Assembly: GCA_022393335.1 (NCBI GenBank)
Contig: JAJEKB010020322.1
Span: 210,155 to 274,154, forward strand
DNA from: Macrotrachela quadricornifera
Lineage: Eukaryota > Rotifera > Eurotatoria > Philodinida > Philodinidae
Reading direction: 5' to 3'
Length of the DNA stretch: 64,000 nucleotides
Positions 47,505 through 57,063 of this stretch are shown here, piece by piece; positions within the stretch are counted from its first letter, which is position 1, and each line of letters opens with the position of its first letter. The translations under genes were made by a program, and so were the position numbers. The notes beneath the pieces are model-generated. The model ran no database searches and was not told the DNA's origin. It worked only from the letters and a program-made list of their open reading frames with translations.

Positions 47505-47855
47505 TCTATATACATAAAAAAGAATGTTTGACTGTCTGTTTGTTCGATACGCATTTCAATACGATACGAGCAAATGCAATGAAATTTTACACAGAATACC
47601 CATTCGACCAGAGTAAGATCATAGGGTAGTTTTCGATACAAATTCCCACGTCACGACGATGTTTTCCCTCTCCTATTGTTGAGTTTACTACAGTAAATGC
47701 TTTTTTAAGAGAATTTGTGCGTATTATTATTTTCTTAATAATTCAAGAACGAAAGTATATAAAAACATATGCTTTTTGTCATCGGTCACGCGACATTTTA
47801 GGATAATCGAAAGAAAACAAATAGATTGTATAGGATAAAATTCCATTTCTCATAA
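47505..47855 (+). mobile_element. Helitron-like 5' end fragment
   Basis: It starts TCTATATACATAAAAAAGAA then TGTTTGACTGTCTGTTTG, very like the start of the next element at 47856. No CTAG end precedes that element, so this is a truncated or interrupted copy. Confidence 0.4.
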
Positions 47856-48353
47856 TCTATATATATATAAAGAAGAAGTTGTGTCTGTCTGTCTTTTATA
47901 CGTTTGGACACTGCACGAGCTAGCAGTGACAAACTTTTCATGGCATACTTTTAGGTCCCGAGGAAGATCGAGAAGGGATCAGGATGTCTGACGAGAGAGT
48001 TGGGCTGAAATTTCACACATATTATGATATATTGCAATATTTTCCAATCTTTCAAAAACTTCGAAGCATTTGCTGCCATCATTAGAATATTCACCTCTTA
48101 GTGTCACTTTTTTGCACTAGAGGTTGGTATAAAGTATGAAAATACGTAGGAGTTAAGAGAAATACAGTCACATCCCCACACTCTTTGCTGAATTATCTGA
48201 TTTAAAAATGAATGTAAGTGTATGCATGGCGGGACATGTAGTAATAATAGATGAAAAGGTCTTAAGCAGCCTTCTATACATCTTCTGTCGTTTTCTGATA
48301 TGGTAAGTTTACAGTATGGAGATTTCTCAAGCAACGCCGGGTACTACCGCTAG
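47856..48353 (+). mobile_element. non-autonomous Helitron (498 bp)
   Basis: Begins TCTATATATATATAAAGAAG then AAGTTGTGTCTGTCTGTC. It ends with a GC-rich pocket, CGCCGGGTACTACCG, directly followed by CTAG. The flanks are A on the left and T on the right, as expected for insertion between A and T without target duplication. No Rep/Helicase coding sequence is present. Confidence 0.6.
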
Positions 48354-48364
48354 TTATCTATAGA

Positions 48365-48550
48365 GTCGGTCAGTATGTCCGTTCACCACTCGTTTACACG
48401 ATAACTCTTGAAAACTACATCTGATTAAGCTGAAATGCTGTATATAGAATTTTCTCGCCAATATTTCAGTCAAGTTCGAAGATGAGGATGAGTCGTCAAG
48501 AAATAGCTGAATTATAGTAAAAAATGTCATTATTTCCTGTGCTAATATTG
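48365..48550 (-). repeat. dispersed repeat, copy C (inverted)
   Basis: The reverse complement of the 27950-28185 repeat: GGTCAGTATGTCCGTTCACC, CGTTTACACGATAACTCTT and CAAGTTCGAAGATGAGGATG appear in the expected order. Confidence 0.6.
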
Positions 48551-48565
48551 ATCTATTCCGATTAC

Positions 48566-48692
48566 TGGGGAGGGGGGAGGGGGGGAGGAGAAGTGCCCTT
48601 AAGTTCCTAAGGCCTATATTACAGGAGCACCCTTACACCCTCATGCACTGTATTAAGGGAGTTCCCTCACATCACTAAATCCTATATTATGG
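48566..48692 (+). repeat. G-run tract followed by three minisatellite-like units
   Basis: GGGGAGGGGGGAGGGGGGG at about 48568-48586 could form an intramolecular G-quadruplex. After it come units of the form (G)GGAG(C/T)(A/T)CCCTYA(C/A), then CTATATTA(C/T) GGGAG, related to the 34-bp family at 17.2 and 21.7 kb. Confidence 0.5.
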
Positions 48693-49568
48693 GAGGACAA
48701 TTATTTTTACTTTTTGAAGGACATATGACACTCGAAATTAAATCCGAGTTTTACACATTTATTTATTTAAATATTGATTACATGCAATTGTGAGCTAGCT
48801 GTATATTTCATTGACTGTAAATATTAATCACAACAATGTTCATCATTGATAGGATAAGTTTTATGCTGTTTCTTCATCTAATGCTCAAACAACAACTTCA
48901 TCTTGCATGTATATATCTTTTTCTCATTAATGACTTAAGTTTGATGATTTTTTTTTAGGATCATGATGATGCTGGTCAATTGTATCGTTACAATCGATTT
49001 TATACGTATCCTGCTTGCATGAAAGTTTATTCATGTAAACATTCTGCTAAATTAACAATCTCGAGTTAGCGATCAGACACGTATTTAACCATAGGAAAAT
49101 AAAAAAAAAGAATATCCTGAGAAAATTAGTACAGCTTTAAGTTTTAAATAAATATTAATAAAATTATAATGAAAATGTTTACTAGATTTAATATTCAATC
49201 AATATTATTTATTTTGTACATTAGATTTTATTGAAAAATAAATATCTCGTAAATATCAGAATTGAAAAAATATTTTTTCTATTGATTGATTTAATTTAAC
49301 ATTTTTACCGTATGATTTTCATGATGAATATACTCTTGTAAAGTAGTTGCACAAAAGAAGAGAAAGAAATATCTTTATGGTCAGCATTAATGAAAAATTC
49401 ATACAAATAAGTAATGATGCGTAACGGTCATCGAGTATTATAGTTTACATCCCAATAAAAAATTATTCTTATCATTAAAATAATCATTTATTACACAGTT
49501 GACTGCATCGTAAATATAGATGATAATAAAAACTCATTCTTGATTAAATATATCTTGGGTTGACGATA
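48693..49568. other. AT-rich spacer with one possible orphan exon
   Basis: After a T-rich acceptor (TTTTTTTTAG) at 48959, one frame reads DHDDAGQLYRYNRFYTYPAC and then MKVYSCKHSAKLTISS, with a stop at 49067. It could be a terminal exon, but no upstream exon in phase was found. The remainder shows nothing. Confidence 0.3.
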
Positions 49569-50782
49569 ATGACTAATACAATAAGTGAAGAGTCAAATGT
49601 TTCTTTTGATTTCAATCTAACTGAAGATGATTTAAGCAATGAAGCTAAACATCTTTTTCCTTTTTATAAAGAAATTTTTGAAAATTTAAATTATTTTGGT
49701 CATAGAATATTGAATAATAATCTGAACTCATCTCTTAAAAAATATTTTATTTGTTCAAAGATTATGCGAAGTTATAACAATGTTAAAAATGTACTCTATT
49801 ATTTATCAACAAAACCATTAGAAAAAAAACAAGAAATTAATAAGTTTCCAATGATTATTATTTATGATTTACCACGTAGTGGTACTACATTATTATACAA
49901 TCTTATGGCTTGTGATCCAACAGATCGTGCTCCACGTTCAACTGATATGTCAATACAACCAATTCCACCAATATTACGATCAAATATTGTTGAACATAAA
50001 CATCGAACAAAAATTGAAGCAGATCTTGATGCAAAATTATTCGAAAATGCTAAATATGATATTAAAAGATTTCAAAAAAATTATTTTTCATCACATCCTA
50101 CATTTCCTTATGGAGAAGATATGGCATTACTAGGTGAAAGTGGATTCAAATTTATACATCCAATTTTGCTCTTAATGATATAGATGTTCTTAAATGATAT
50201 ATTAATCCAAAAAATACAGATGCTGCTTATCATTATCATCAAACTGTATTACAAATGTTACATGATTGTGATCTACCTCAAACACATTGGCAATTAAAAT
50301 CTTCCGTACATACATTATTTAAATATTATCCGAATGCATCATTTATTATGTCTCATCGTCGTCTTGATCAACTTATCCCATCATTATATCGTCTTTGTTA
50401 TGCTATTGTTGATGGATTTTTTAATAAACATGATTCAAATAATTTAAAAGCAATGATAAATGAAGTGGCTAGAACATTAATTGACACTTGGATTAATTGC
50501 TTGATAGACTTTTGTAATCGACAATCATTTTCAAACGATATTTTTGATATTCAATATGAAGATTTAATGAAAAATCCAATTGATACTGTGCATCGAATAT
50601 ATGACCATCTTAATTTTTTAAAATGGTCTGATGAATTTGAAGAAGCAATGCGTACATGGTTATTTAATAATCCTCAAGGAAAACAAGGACGAAATTCATA
50701 TTCTTTAAATGAATTTCATTTAGAAACACAAATGAGTAAACAAATCTATAAAGATTATGAAAAAAAATGTCTTTTAACATAA
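49569..50782 (+). pseudogene. PAPS-dependent sulfotransferase family protein, broken
   Basis: A single coding exon of about 400 codons. The N-half (49569-50183) carries the PAPS phosphate loop, YDLPRSGTTLLYNLMACDP (~residues 100-118). The C-half (50210-50782) carries the LKS-x-HTL segment (Pro of LKSP replaced by Ser), the 3'-phosphate-binding SHRRLDQLIPS, IQYEDLMKNP and the C-terminal NPQGKQGRNSYSLNEF. This form with NPQGKxGRxxYSLxxF is common in bacteria. A frameshift at about 50155-50165 and TGA at 50195-50197 (LK-stop-YIN, Trp expected) split the gene, so it is probably a pseudogene. The family transfers sulfate from PAPS to hydroxyl groups; the substrate is unknown. Absence of introns and the bacterial look allow, but do not prove, horizontal origin. 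Confidence 0.8.
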
Positions 50783-52267
50783 ATCATATTTGATATAATT
50801 TGTTTAAGATTATACAGAATTTTTTATTAAGATTAAATAAAATAATAAATTAAATGACGTCCAATAGAATTACTACAGAGTATCAGATCTGTTGAATATA
50901 GCGGATGTGATATTATATTGATGTTTACTTCTGTTAAATAATAAGTACTATTAGATGAATACGATTTCAATAATGATCATCAAGCAAGTTTGTACTTTTT
51001 GAACCGAATGAATTAATGATTGAGTGGAATATAAACAGACTTATATATAACAATTATGTATTAGATAGTTAATCTATCATACCGAATTTGATTGTTTCTA
51101 CCAGAGGTAGTTACTAAATCAATTAAATCTACTACCTAATTGAAATATAAATATCATCATATTAAGAAGGTTTTATATATATTTTAATTTGTTCTCAGAC
51201 TAAGAATATTATATTAGTACGAAATTTAGTGTTCAATAACTATCATATCTGCTGAGAAAATTAATATGTAAAACTCAGCAATCTTAAAAAACACGACCTA
51301 AATCGATATTGGGGTTGCAGAAAAACCACTTCTGGATCGTTAAAAAATCCTCAAATCTATGTAGAAAAATTTACATCGTTTTATTCTTACGATAAAGAAT
51401 ATTAGTAGACATGTAAAAGTCAATACGAAGATAGAGTTAAAGAATATTTGTATAAGCCGGATACTATCAGTTCTATAGTGAAAATTATTGTTTGTTTTAT
51501 GTCAGAGCTCGAACGGATAGAAGTACAATAAGTAAAAGTAGTTTACTTGTACCTTAAAAAGAATTTACTCGATATTTTTATTTGCTCTTGTACCCGTACT
51601 TAATTATGATGATGTTTGTTCAGCTTACTATCATAGGTAGATGTAGTTCTTGATGATATTAATAAGAATCTATGAGAATTCACACACACAATCTCTGTAA
51701 TATATTTTTATGTGTTTAAGTATCTACTTAACGAGAATCTTGTTTTAAATGTAATAATAAATCAAAGAATAAAAATAAATGAAAATGAGATGAGGACTAA
51801 AATAAAAAGAAGATAGTTTATGGGTAAATCTGTGGGAAGACGACCACTTTTCTGGAAGAAGTTTTTTCTTCCACTTTTTTTTAGCTTAACAAGGTATAGT
51901 GATCAGAAAACATGTTTTATGAAAAAAAAATACGGACTCGATTAAAATTTTCATGGACCTTTACGTCATTCTTTAGGAACAACTGTTGTCATGAAATGCT
52001 ACTATTCCTACTCACCCTCACTCCACCCAAGATTGTCATATGATTGCTTGAATCAAATTTCATTTGAAAACTCAACATCTGACAAATTATTTGCCAGACT
52101 GAAAGGCACTGCAGTAGCTTCTTTTAATATTTCTTGTCTCTATGTAAAATTTATTGATTCTCAACACACACTCACACTAAAAAAGAGTTAGAAGAAATAT
52201 TAGTAGCACTAAATATGAGTTAGAAGCAGTAAATCAATGAAAAAAAATCATGATAGCAGTTCAAATA
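50783..52267. other. AT-rich intergenic region, nothing recognised
   Basis: No ORF with recognisable motif, no inverted repeat or tandem array noticed. Confidence 0.45.
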
Positions 52268-55200
52268 TTAACAAGTCTGTAAGAAAATTTTTAAATTCTC
52301 AGTTCCTTCGTTGACGACAGCAAAATCCAGCTTTCCATCATTGTTCAAATCACCAACGGAAACTGAGAATGGAAGACATCCATAGCCAATCGAAAAAATC
52401 TTTACATCTGTAAAGGAGCCATTCCCATAGCCAAGCAACACTCCGATGCTGCTTGTACCATAATTAACAACAATAATATCTAACAAGCTGTCATTGTTGA
52501 AATCATCAACGGCAAAAGTAGTTGGTTCGGATTTAAAACCGGTCGTAAACTTTTTTTGGCTCGAAAAAGAACCATTGGTCCATCCAAGAAATATACCAAT
52601 AGTGTCATTGTCATAATTCGCGACAACGATATCAAGTATGGTATCGTTGTTGAAATCACCAACAACTACCGACCATGGAGAAGAATCAGTTGGATATGTC
52701 ATTTGCTTTCCGAAAGAACCATTGTCATATCTGAGAAAAATACCGATGTTGTTAGTACCTGAATTTGCCACTGCAATATCTATGTAACCATCATTATTAA
52801 AGTCTCCATTGGCGAACGATCTAGGTCGAGATCCATCGCCAGTTATGAGCCTCATTTGATTTAGAAAACCTTCATTGGGATATCCGAGATATACACTAAC
52901 ACTCGCCGCATTTGCATTAATGACAACGATATCCAGTCGGGTATCATTATTAAAATCACCAACAGCTACAGACCTGGGACTTAAGCCACTTGGATAGATC
53001 ATTTTATCTACAAATGACCCATTGCCATATCCGAGAAGGACACTTATAGTGTTATCATTCCAATTAGCAACGACGATATCCAGTCGACTGTCGTTGTTAA
53101 AATCACCAACAGCTACAGAGANNNNNNNNNNGATATCCAGTCGACTGTCGTTGTTAAAATCACCAACAGCTACAGAGATTGGACTAGCGCCAGCTGAATA
53201 TGTTGTTTGATTTGCAAATGAGCCATTTCCATATCCGAGAAGGACACTTACAGTGTTGCCACCTAAATTAGCGATGACGATATCCAGATAGGTGTCCTTG
53301 TTAAAATCACCAGTAGCTACAGAGTATGGACTAGTGCCAGTTGAATATGTTGTTTGATTTGCAAATGAGCCATTTCCATGTCCGAGAAGGACACTTACAG
53401 TGTTACCACCAAAATTAGCGATGACAATATCCAGTCGACTGTCGTTGTTAAAATCACCAGCAGCTACAGAGTATGGACTAGTGCCAGTTGAATATGTCAT
53501 TTGATTTGCAAAAGTGCCATTTCCATATCCGAGAAGGACACTTACAGTGTTGACACCATAATTAGCGATGACGATATCCAGTCGGCTGTCGTTGTTAAAA
53601 TCACCAACAGCTACAGAGAATGGACTAGTGCCAGTTGAATATGTCATTTGAGGATCGAAAGACCCGAGATCATATGTGACAAGCACATCTATATGATTGA
53701 TACTATTATAGGCAACAATAATTTCTGTATGTCCATCTTTGTTGAAACTACCAGCACCTACCATCAATGGAGCGAAACCGAACTGAACACCGTAACTTTT
53801 TTGATTTTCAAATGTTCCGTTCCCACTTCCCAGAAATGTAACAAGATTTTTAGTAGCATAATTGGCCACGGCTATGTCCGCTAACCCATCTTTATTGAAA
53901 TCATGTATAGCGATTGAGTATGGATGAGAATTGAAGCCAGTTGAGAGTACCGTTTGGTTTCCAAAAGTGCCATTTCCACGTCCAAGAAGAATACCTATGC
54001 TATCAGTACCATAATTGACAACTACAATATCTAATACATTATCATTATTCAAATCAGAAACGGCAAAACTTTGCAAGCGAGAACCATCGGCAGATGTAAA
54101 TGTAATTTTGTCTTTCAGAGCTCCTCTGTCATACCGAAGTAGTATGCTCACTGTGTTGTCTACAAAATTCACGGCGGCGATATCCTGCCGGGTGTCATTG
54201 TTAAAGTTACCAACAGCTACAGAGATTGGATTAGTACCAGTTGAACATGTTGTTTGATTTGCAAACGAGCCATTTCCATATCCCAGAAGGATACTTACAG
54301 TGTTACCACCAAAATTAGCGATAACGATATCTGGATAGGTGTCGTTGTCAAAATCACAAACAGCTACAGATTGTGCGGCAGAGCCAGTTGAATATGTCGT
54401 TTGATTTGTAAATGAGCCATTTCCATATCCTAGAAGGACACTTATAGTGTTATCATTAGCATTAGTAACGATGATATCCAGATAGGTGTCGTTGTTAATA
54501 TCAGCAACAGCTACACAGATTGGATTAGTACCGGTTGGATATGTTGTTTGATTTGAAAACGAACCATTTCCATATCCGAGAAGGATACTTACAGTGTTAT
54601 CATTCCAATTAGCAACGACGATATCTAGACGAGCGTCGTTGTTAAAATCACCAGCAGCTACATATTGTGGGCCAGAGCCAGTTAAATATGTCATTTGACT
54701 TGCAAAAGACCCATTTCCATATCCAAGAAATACACTTACATTGTCAGTAGCAGTAACGATGTCCAGATAGGTGTCGTTATTAAAGTCACCAACAGCTACA
54801 GCCGTTGGTTCAGGACCCGCGGAATATATCGTTTGATTTGCGAAAGAGCCATTCCCATATCCGAGAAGGATACTTATAGTGTTATCATCCCGATTAGCAA
54901 CGACCATATCTAGACGAGTGTCGTTGTTAAAATCACCAGCAGCTACAGAGTATGGACTAGTGCCAGTTGAGTATGTTGTTTGATTTTCAAAAGTGCCATT
55001 TCCATATCCGAGAAAGACACTTACAGTGTTGCTACCATAATTAGCAACGACGATATCCAGATGGTTGTCATTATTAAAATCATCAACAACTACAAAGTAT
55101 GGTGCAGTGCCAGTTGAATATATCGTTTGAATGGGAAAAAACTCGTCATAACCAAGCATGATACTTATAGTTTTGGTATCATTGTTGACAAAGGCAATGT

Positions 55201-56218
55201 CTGAACGATTATCTCTGTTTAAATCACCTATGGCAATGGAGATTGATGAAGAAGATCCAGTTGAATACATTTTTGGGCTTTCAAAGGTGCCATTGCCATA
55301 TCCGACAAGTAGACCTACACTATCATTACCATTAGTAGTCACGACCAAATCCATTCGATTGTCGTTGTTGAAGTCATCAATGCCAATAGAATATGGAGAA
55401 ACTATGCCAAGCGAATAAGTCGTTTGGCTCATAAAAGTTCCATCACCTTGACCTAGAAGTATACCCACACTTTTAGTTCCATAGTTGGCGACAGCAATAT
55501 CTTGCATGGTGTCGTCGTTTAAATGACCAACAACAAGTGAGTATGGATGAGAATTCGAACCAGTTGAAAATGTTATTTGACTCGCGAAAGTACTGTTACT
55601 ACTTGCGAATAGTATACCAACATTGTTTGTACCATAATTGGCGATAGCAAGATCCATCTGTTTGTCATTGTTAAAATCGCCACTGACAACCGCAAACGGA
55701 AAAGAATCATAACCGGTAGAATATGTGCTTGGTTTTGAAAAATCTCCATTTCCATATCCATAAAATATGCTTACACTGTGTTTGCCGTAATTAGCAGTGA
55801 CAATATCTAGTGCTGCATCATTGTTTAGATCTGCTATATGGATCCAGATGGGACGAGATGATGTAACTGAAAGTACCGTTTGGTTCATAAAAGACTCATT
55901 TTGAAATCTAAGAAGCACAGCGATGCAGTTTGTACCGAAATTTGCGACGGCGATGTCCAATCGATGATCGTTGTCAAAATCACCAACAGCAATCATGTAC
56001 GGAGCAGATCCAGAACCGGTCAGATGCTTAACTGGTCTTGCTACAGTGCCATCGCCATATCCAAAAAATAGAGCTATATGATCAGCAGCATAATTAGCAA
56101 CAGCAATATCTAGCCAAGTATCGTTGTTAAAGTCACCCATGGCAACAGATCGTGGACCGTAGTCATATTCAATTGGATTTTGAGTCGTTGCTTTAAAGTT
56201 AAGTTCACATTTTGGAGC
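52268..56218 (-). CDS. FG-GAP/VCBS repeat protein 2, propeller exon, with assembly gap
   Basis: On the minus strand an acceptor (TATTATTTAG) precedes 56218, and the exon runs open to TAG at 52270-52268, about 1,315 residues. It starts APKCELNFKATTQNPIEYDY, paralogous to AQSCKMRFTLITPNPLEYNY of gene 1, so the exon border is conserved. At least 27 units of ~49 aa each have a DFNNDxxLD calcium loop and GYGNGSF. Units 1-7, 15-17 and the last four are diverged; 8-14 and the block around the gap are homogenised (YSTGTSPYSVAAGDFNNDS). Ten Ns at 53122-53131 sit between two identical copies of the SVAVGDFNNDSRLDI segment. The N-terminal tail and membrane exons expected from gene 1 were not found upstream and may lie beyond a long intron or outside the window. 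Confidence 0.8.
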   Translation of the reverse strand, partial: APKCELNFKATTQNPIEYDYGPRSVAMGDFNNDTWLDIAVANYAADHIALFFGYGDGTVARPVKHLTGSGSAPYMIAVGDFDNDHRLDIAVANFGTNCIAVLLRFQNESFMNQTVLSVTSSRPIWIHIADLNNDAALDIVTANYGKHSVSIFYGYGNGDFSKPSTYSTGYDSFPFAVVSGDFNNDKQMDLAIANYGTNNVGILFASSNSTFASQITFSTGSNSHPYSLVVGHLNDDTMQDIAVANYGTKSVGILLGQGDGTFMSQTTYSLGIVSPYSIGIDDFNNDNRMDLVVTTNGNDSVGLLVGYGNGTFESPKMYSTGSSSSISIAIGDLNRDNRSDIAFVNNDTKTISIMLGYDEFFPIQTIYSTGTAPYFVVVDDFNNDNHLDIVVANYGSNTVSVFLGYGNGTFENQTTYSTGTSPYSVAAGDFNNDTRLDMVVANRDDNTISILLGYGNGSFANQTIYSAGPEPTAVAVGDFNNDTYLDIVTATDNVSVFLGYGNGSFASQMTYLTGSGPQYVAAGDFNNDARLDIVVANWNDNTVSILLGYGNGSFSNQTTYPTGTNPICVAVADINNDTYLDIIVTNANDNTISVLLGYGNGSFTNQTTYSTGSAAQSVAVCDFDNDTYPDIVIANFGGNTVSILLGYGNGSFANQTTCSTGTNPISVAVGNFNNDTRQDIAAVNFVDNTVSILLRYDRGALKDKITFTSADGSRLQSFAVSDLNNDNVLDIVVVNYGTDSIGILLGRGNGTFGNQTVLSTGFNSHPYSIAIHDFNKDGLADIAVANYATKNLVTFLGSGNGTFENQKSYGVQFGFAPLMVGAGSFNKDGHTEIIVAYNSINHIDVLVTYDLGSFDPQMTYSTGTSPFSVAVGDFNNDSRLDIVIANYGVNTVSVLLGYGNGTFANQMTYSTGTSPYSVAAGDFNNDSRLDIVIANFGGNTVSVLLGHGNGSFANQTTYSTGTSPYSVATGDFNKDTYLDIVIANLGGNTVSVLLGYGNGSFANQTTYSAGASPISVAVGDFNNDSRLDIXXXXSVAVGDFNNDSRLDIVVANWNDNTISVLLGYGNGSFVDKMIYPSGLSPRSVAVGDFNNDTRLDIVVINANAASVSVYLGYPNEGFLNQMRLITGDGSRPRSFANGDFNNDGYIDIAVANSGTNNIGIFLRYDNGSFGKQMTYPTDSSPWSVVVGDFNNDTILDIVVANYDNDTIGIFLGWTNGSFSSQKKFTTGFKSEPTTFAVDDFNNDSLLDIIVVNYGTSSIGVLLGYGNGSFTDVKIFSIGYGCLPFSVSVGDLNNDGKLDFAVVNEGTENLKIFLQTC
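53122..53131. other. assembly gap (10 N)
   Basis: A placeholder gap. The bases on its two sides are the same repeat segment (GATATCCAGTCGACTGTCGT then TGTTAAAATCACC), so an unknown number of FG-GAP units is probably collapsed here. The reading frame across the Ns is arbitrary. Confidence 0.95.
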
Positions 56219-56236
56219 TAAATAATACAACAACAA

Positions 56237-56624
56237 AGCAAGAAAGACTCATCAACTACTATGGTTGAACTATCTTCGATGGACTGCATCAATCCGAATG
56301 GGAACCAACACTTTTCAAGAAAACCTCGATGGCTCTCACAAACCTCAACACTCAAACTACTCCTTGTAGGTTCACTTTCATTTCTTTGCCAATTCGTTGA
56401 CAAAGCATATAGTGATTGCCAGTCAATAGATATCATAACTAATTTGATATAAGAAAGAATCATAAACTGATCCTAACTATATGATCACAACCATTATCAT
56501 CTCTGTCTCACAGGTTCTTCTATAACATGTCATTGGGCATATATATACTGCAATGACAAAAATTCTAAAGCATTTCAAAATCAAAAGAATCCTAATGACG
56601 TTAAGTTCTAACTATCCTCTACTC
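56237..56624 (-). other. upstream intron of FG-GAP gene 2, presumed
   Basis: An 81-codon minus ORF (56218-56463) abuts the acceptor but has no membrane helix and does not resemble gene 1 exon 2. It is more likely intronic. Confidence 0.35.
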
Positions 56625-57063
56625 GTGTAAAAAAAATTACAAAAAACGTGATTATAATCGACTTTTTGAGGTAAAATCACTAAAAATCGATTAAATATGC
56701 AAGGTTTGGATTAAGTTTAACGTAATAATTGTTTTTAATATATATCATGCGGGAAAAATTGGTTAAAATAGATTATTTCGCAAAAAATCAAGATAGTTGA
56801 TTAAAAATTTAATAGATAATAATCGATTTTTTGAAAAAATGGATTAAAATCAATTATTTCGCTGAAACTCAAAATAATCGATTAAAAATCAAATGCGTTA
56901 TAATCGATTTTTCTCATAATCAATTAAAATCGATTATTTGGTAGAAAATCGAAATACTCAATTAAATATCAAATGGATCTTAACCGAGTTTTAATATAAT
57001 CGATTAAAATTGATTATATCATAGAGAATCGAAATAATCAATTAAAAATCTAATGAATCCTAT
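56625..57063. repeat. AATCGATTAAAATCG word-rich repeat, left copy
   Basis: It begins CGTGTAAAAAAAATTACAAA, like the CCCATGTAAAAAAAATCACG start of the next element. The words CGATTAAAATCGATTA and AATCAATTAAAAATC recur about every 60 bp until 57060, with phrases such as AAATGCGTTATAATCGATTT. It looks like a diverged end of the element at 57064. Confidence 0.5.

Noticed and set aside
47115..49067. Two-exon small gene joining 47115-47209 with 48960-49067
   Set aside because: Each piece has plausible splice sites, but the phases do not agree and neither resembles a known family.
45497..50197. TGA at Trp positions in NHL 2, sulfotransferase and MULE as a sign of a variant genetic code (TGA = Trp)
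   Set aside because: TGA also replaces Arg codons, NHL 2 and the Cys-rich gene use TGA as their natural stop, intact genes here use TGG for Trp, and the same genes have frameshifts or TAA/TAG. Decay is simpler.
56218..56463. Minus ORF as the N-terminal exon of FG-GAP gene 2
   Set aside because: No membrane helix, and a good splice acceptor (TATTATTTAG) directly precedes the conserved exon start, so this sequence is intronic.
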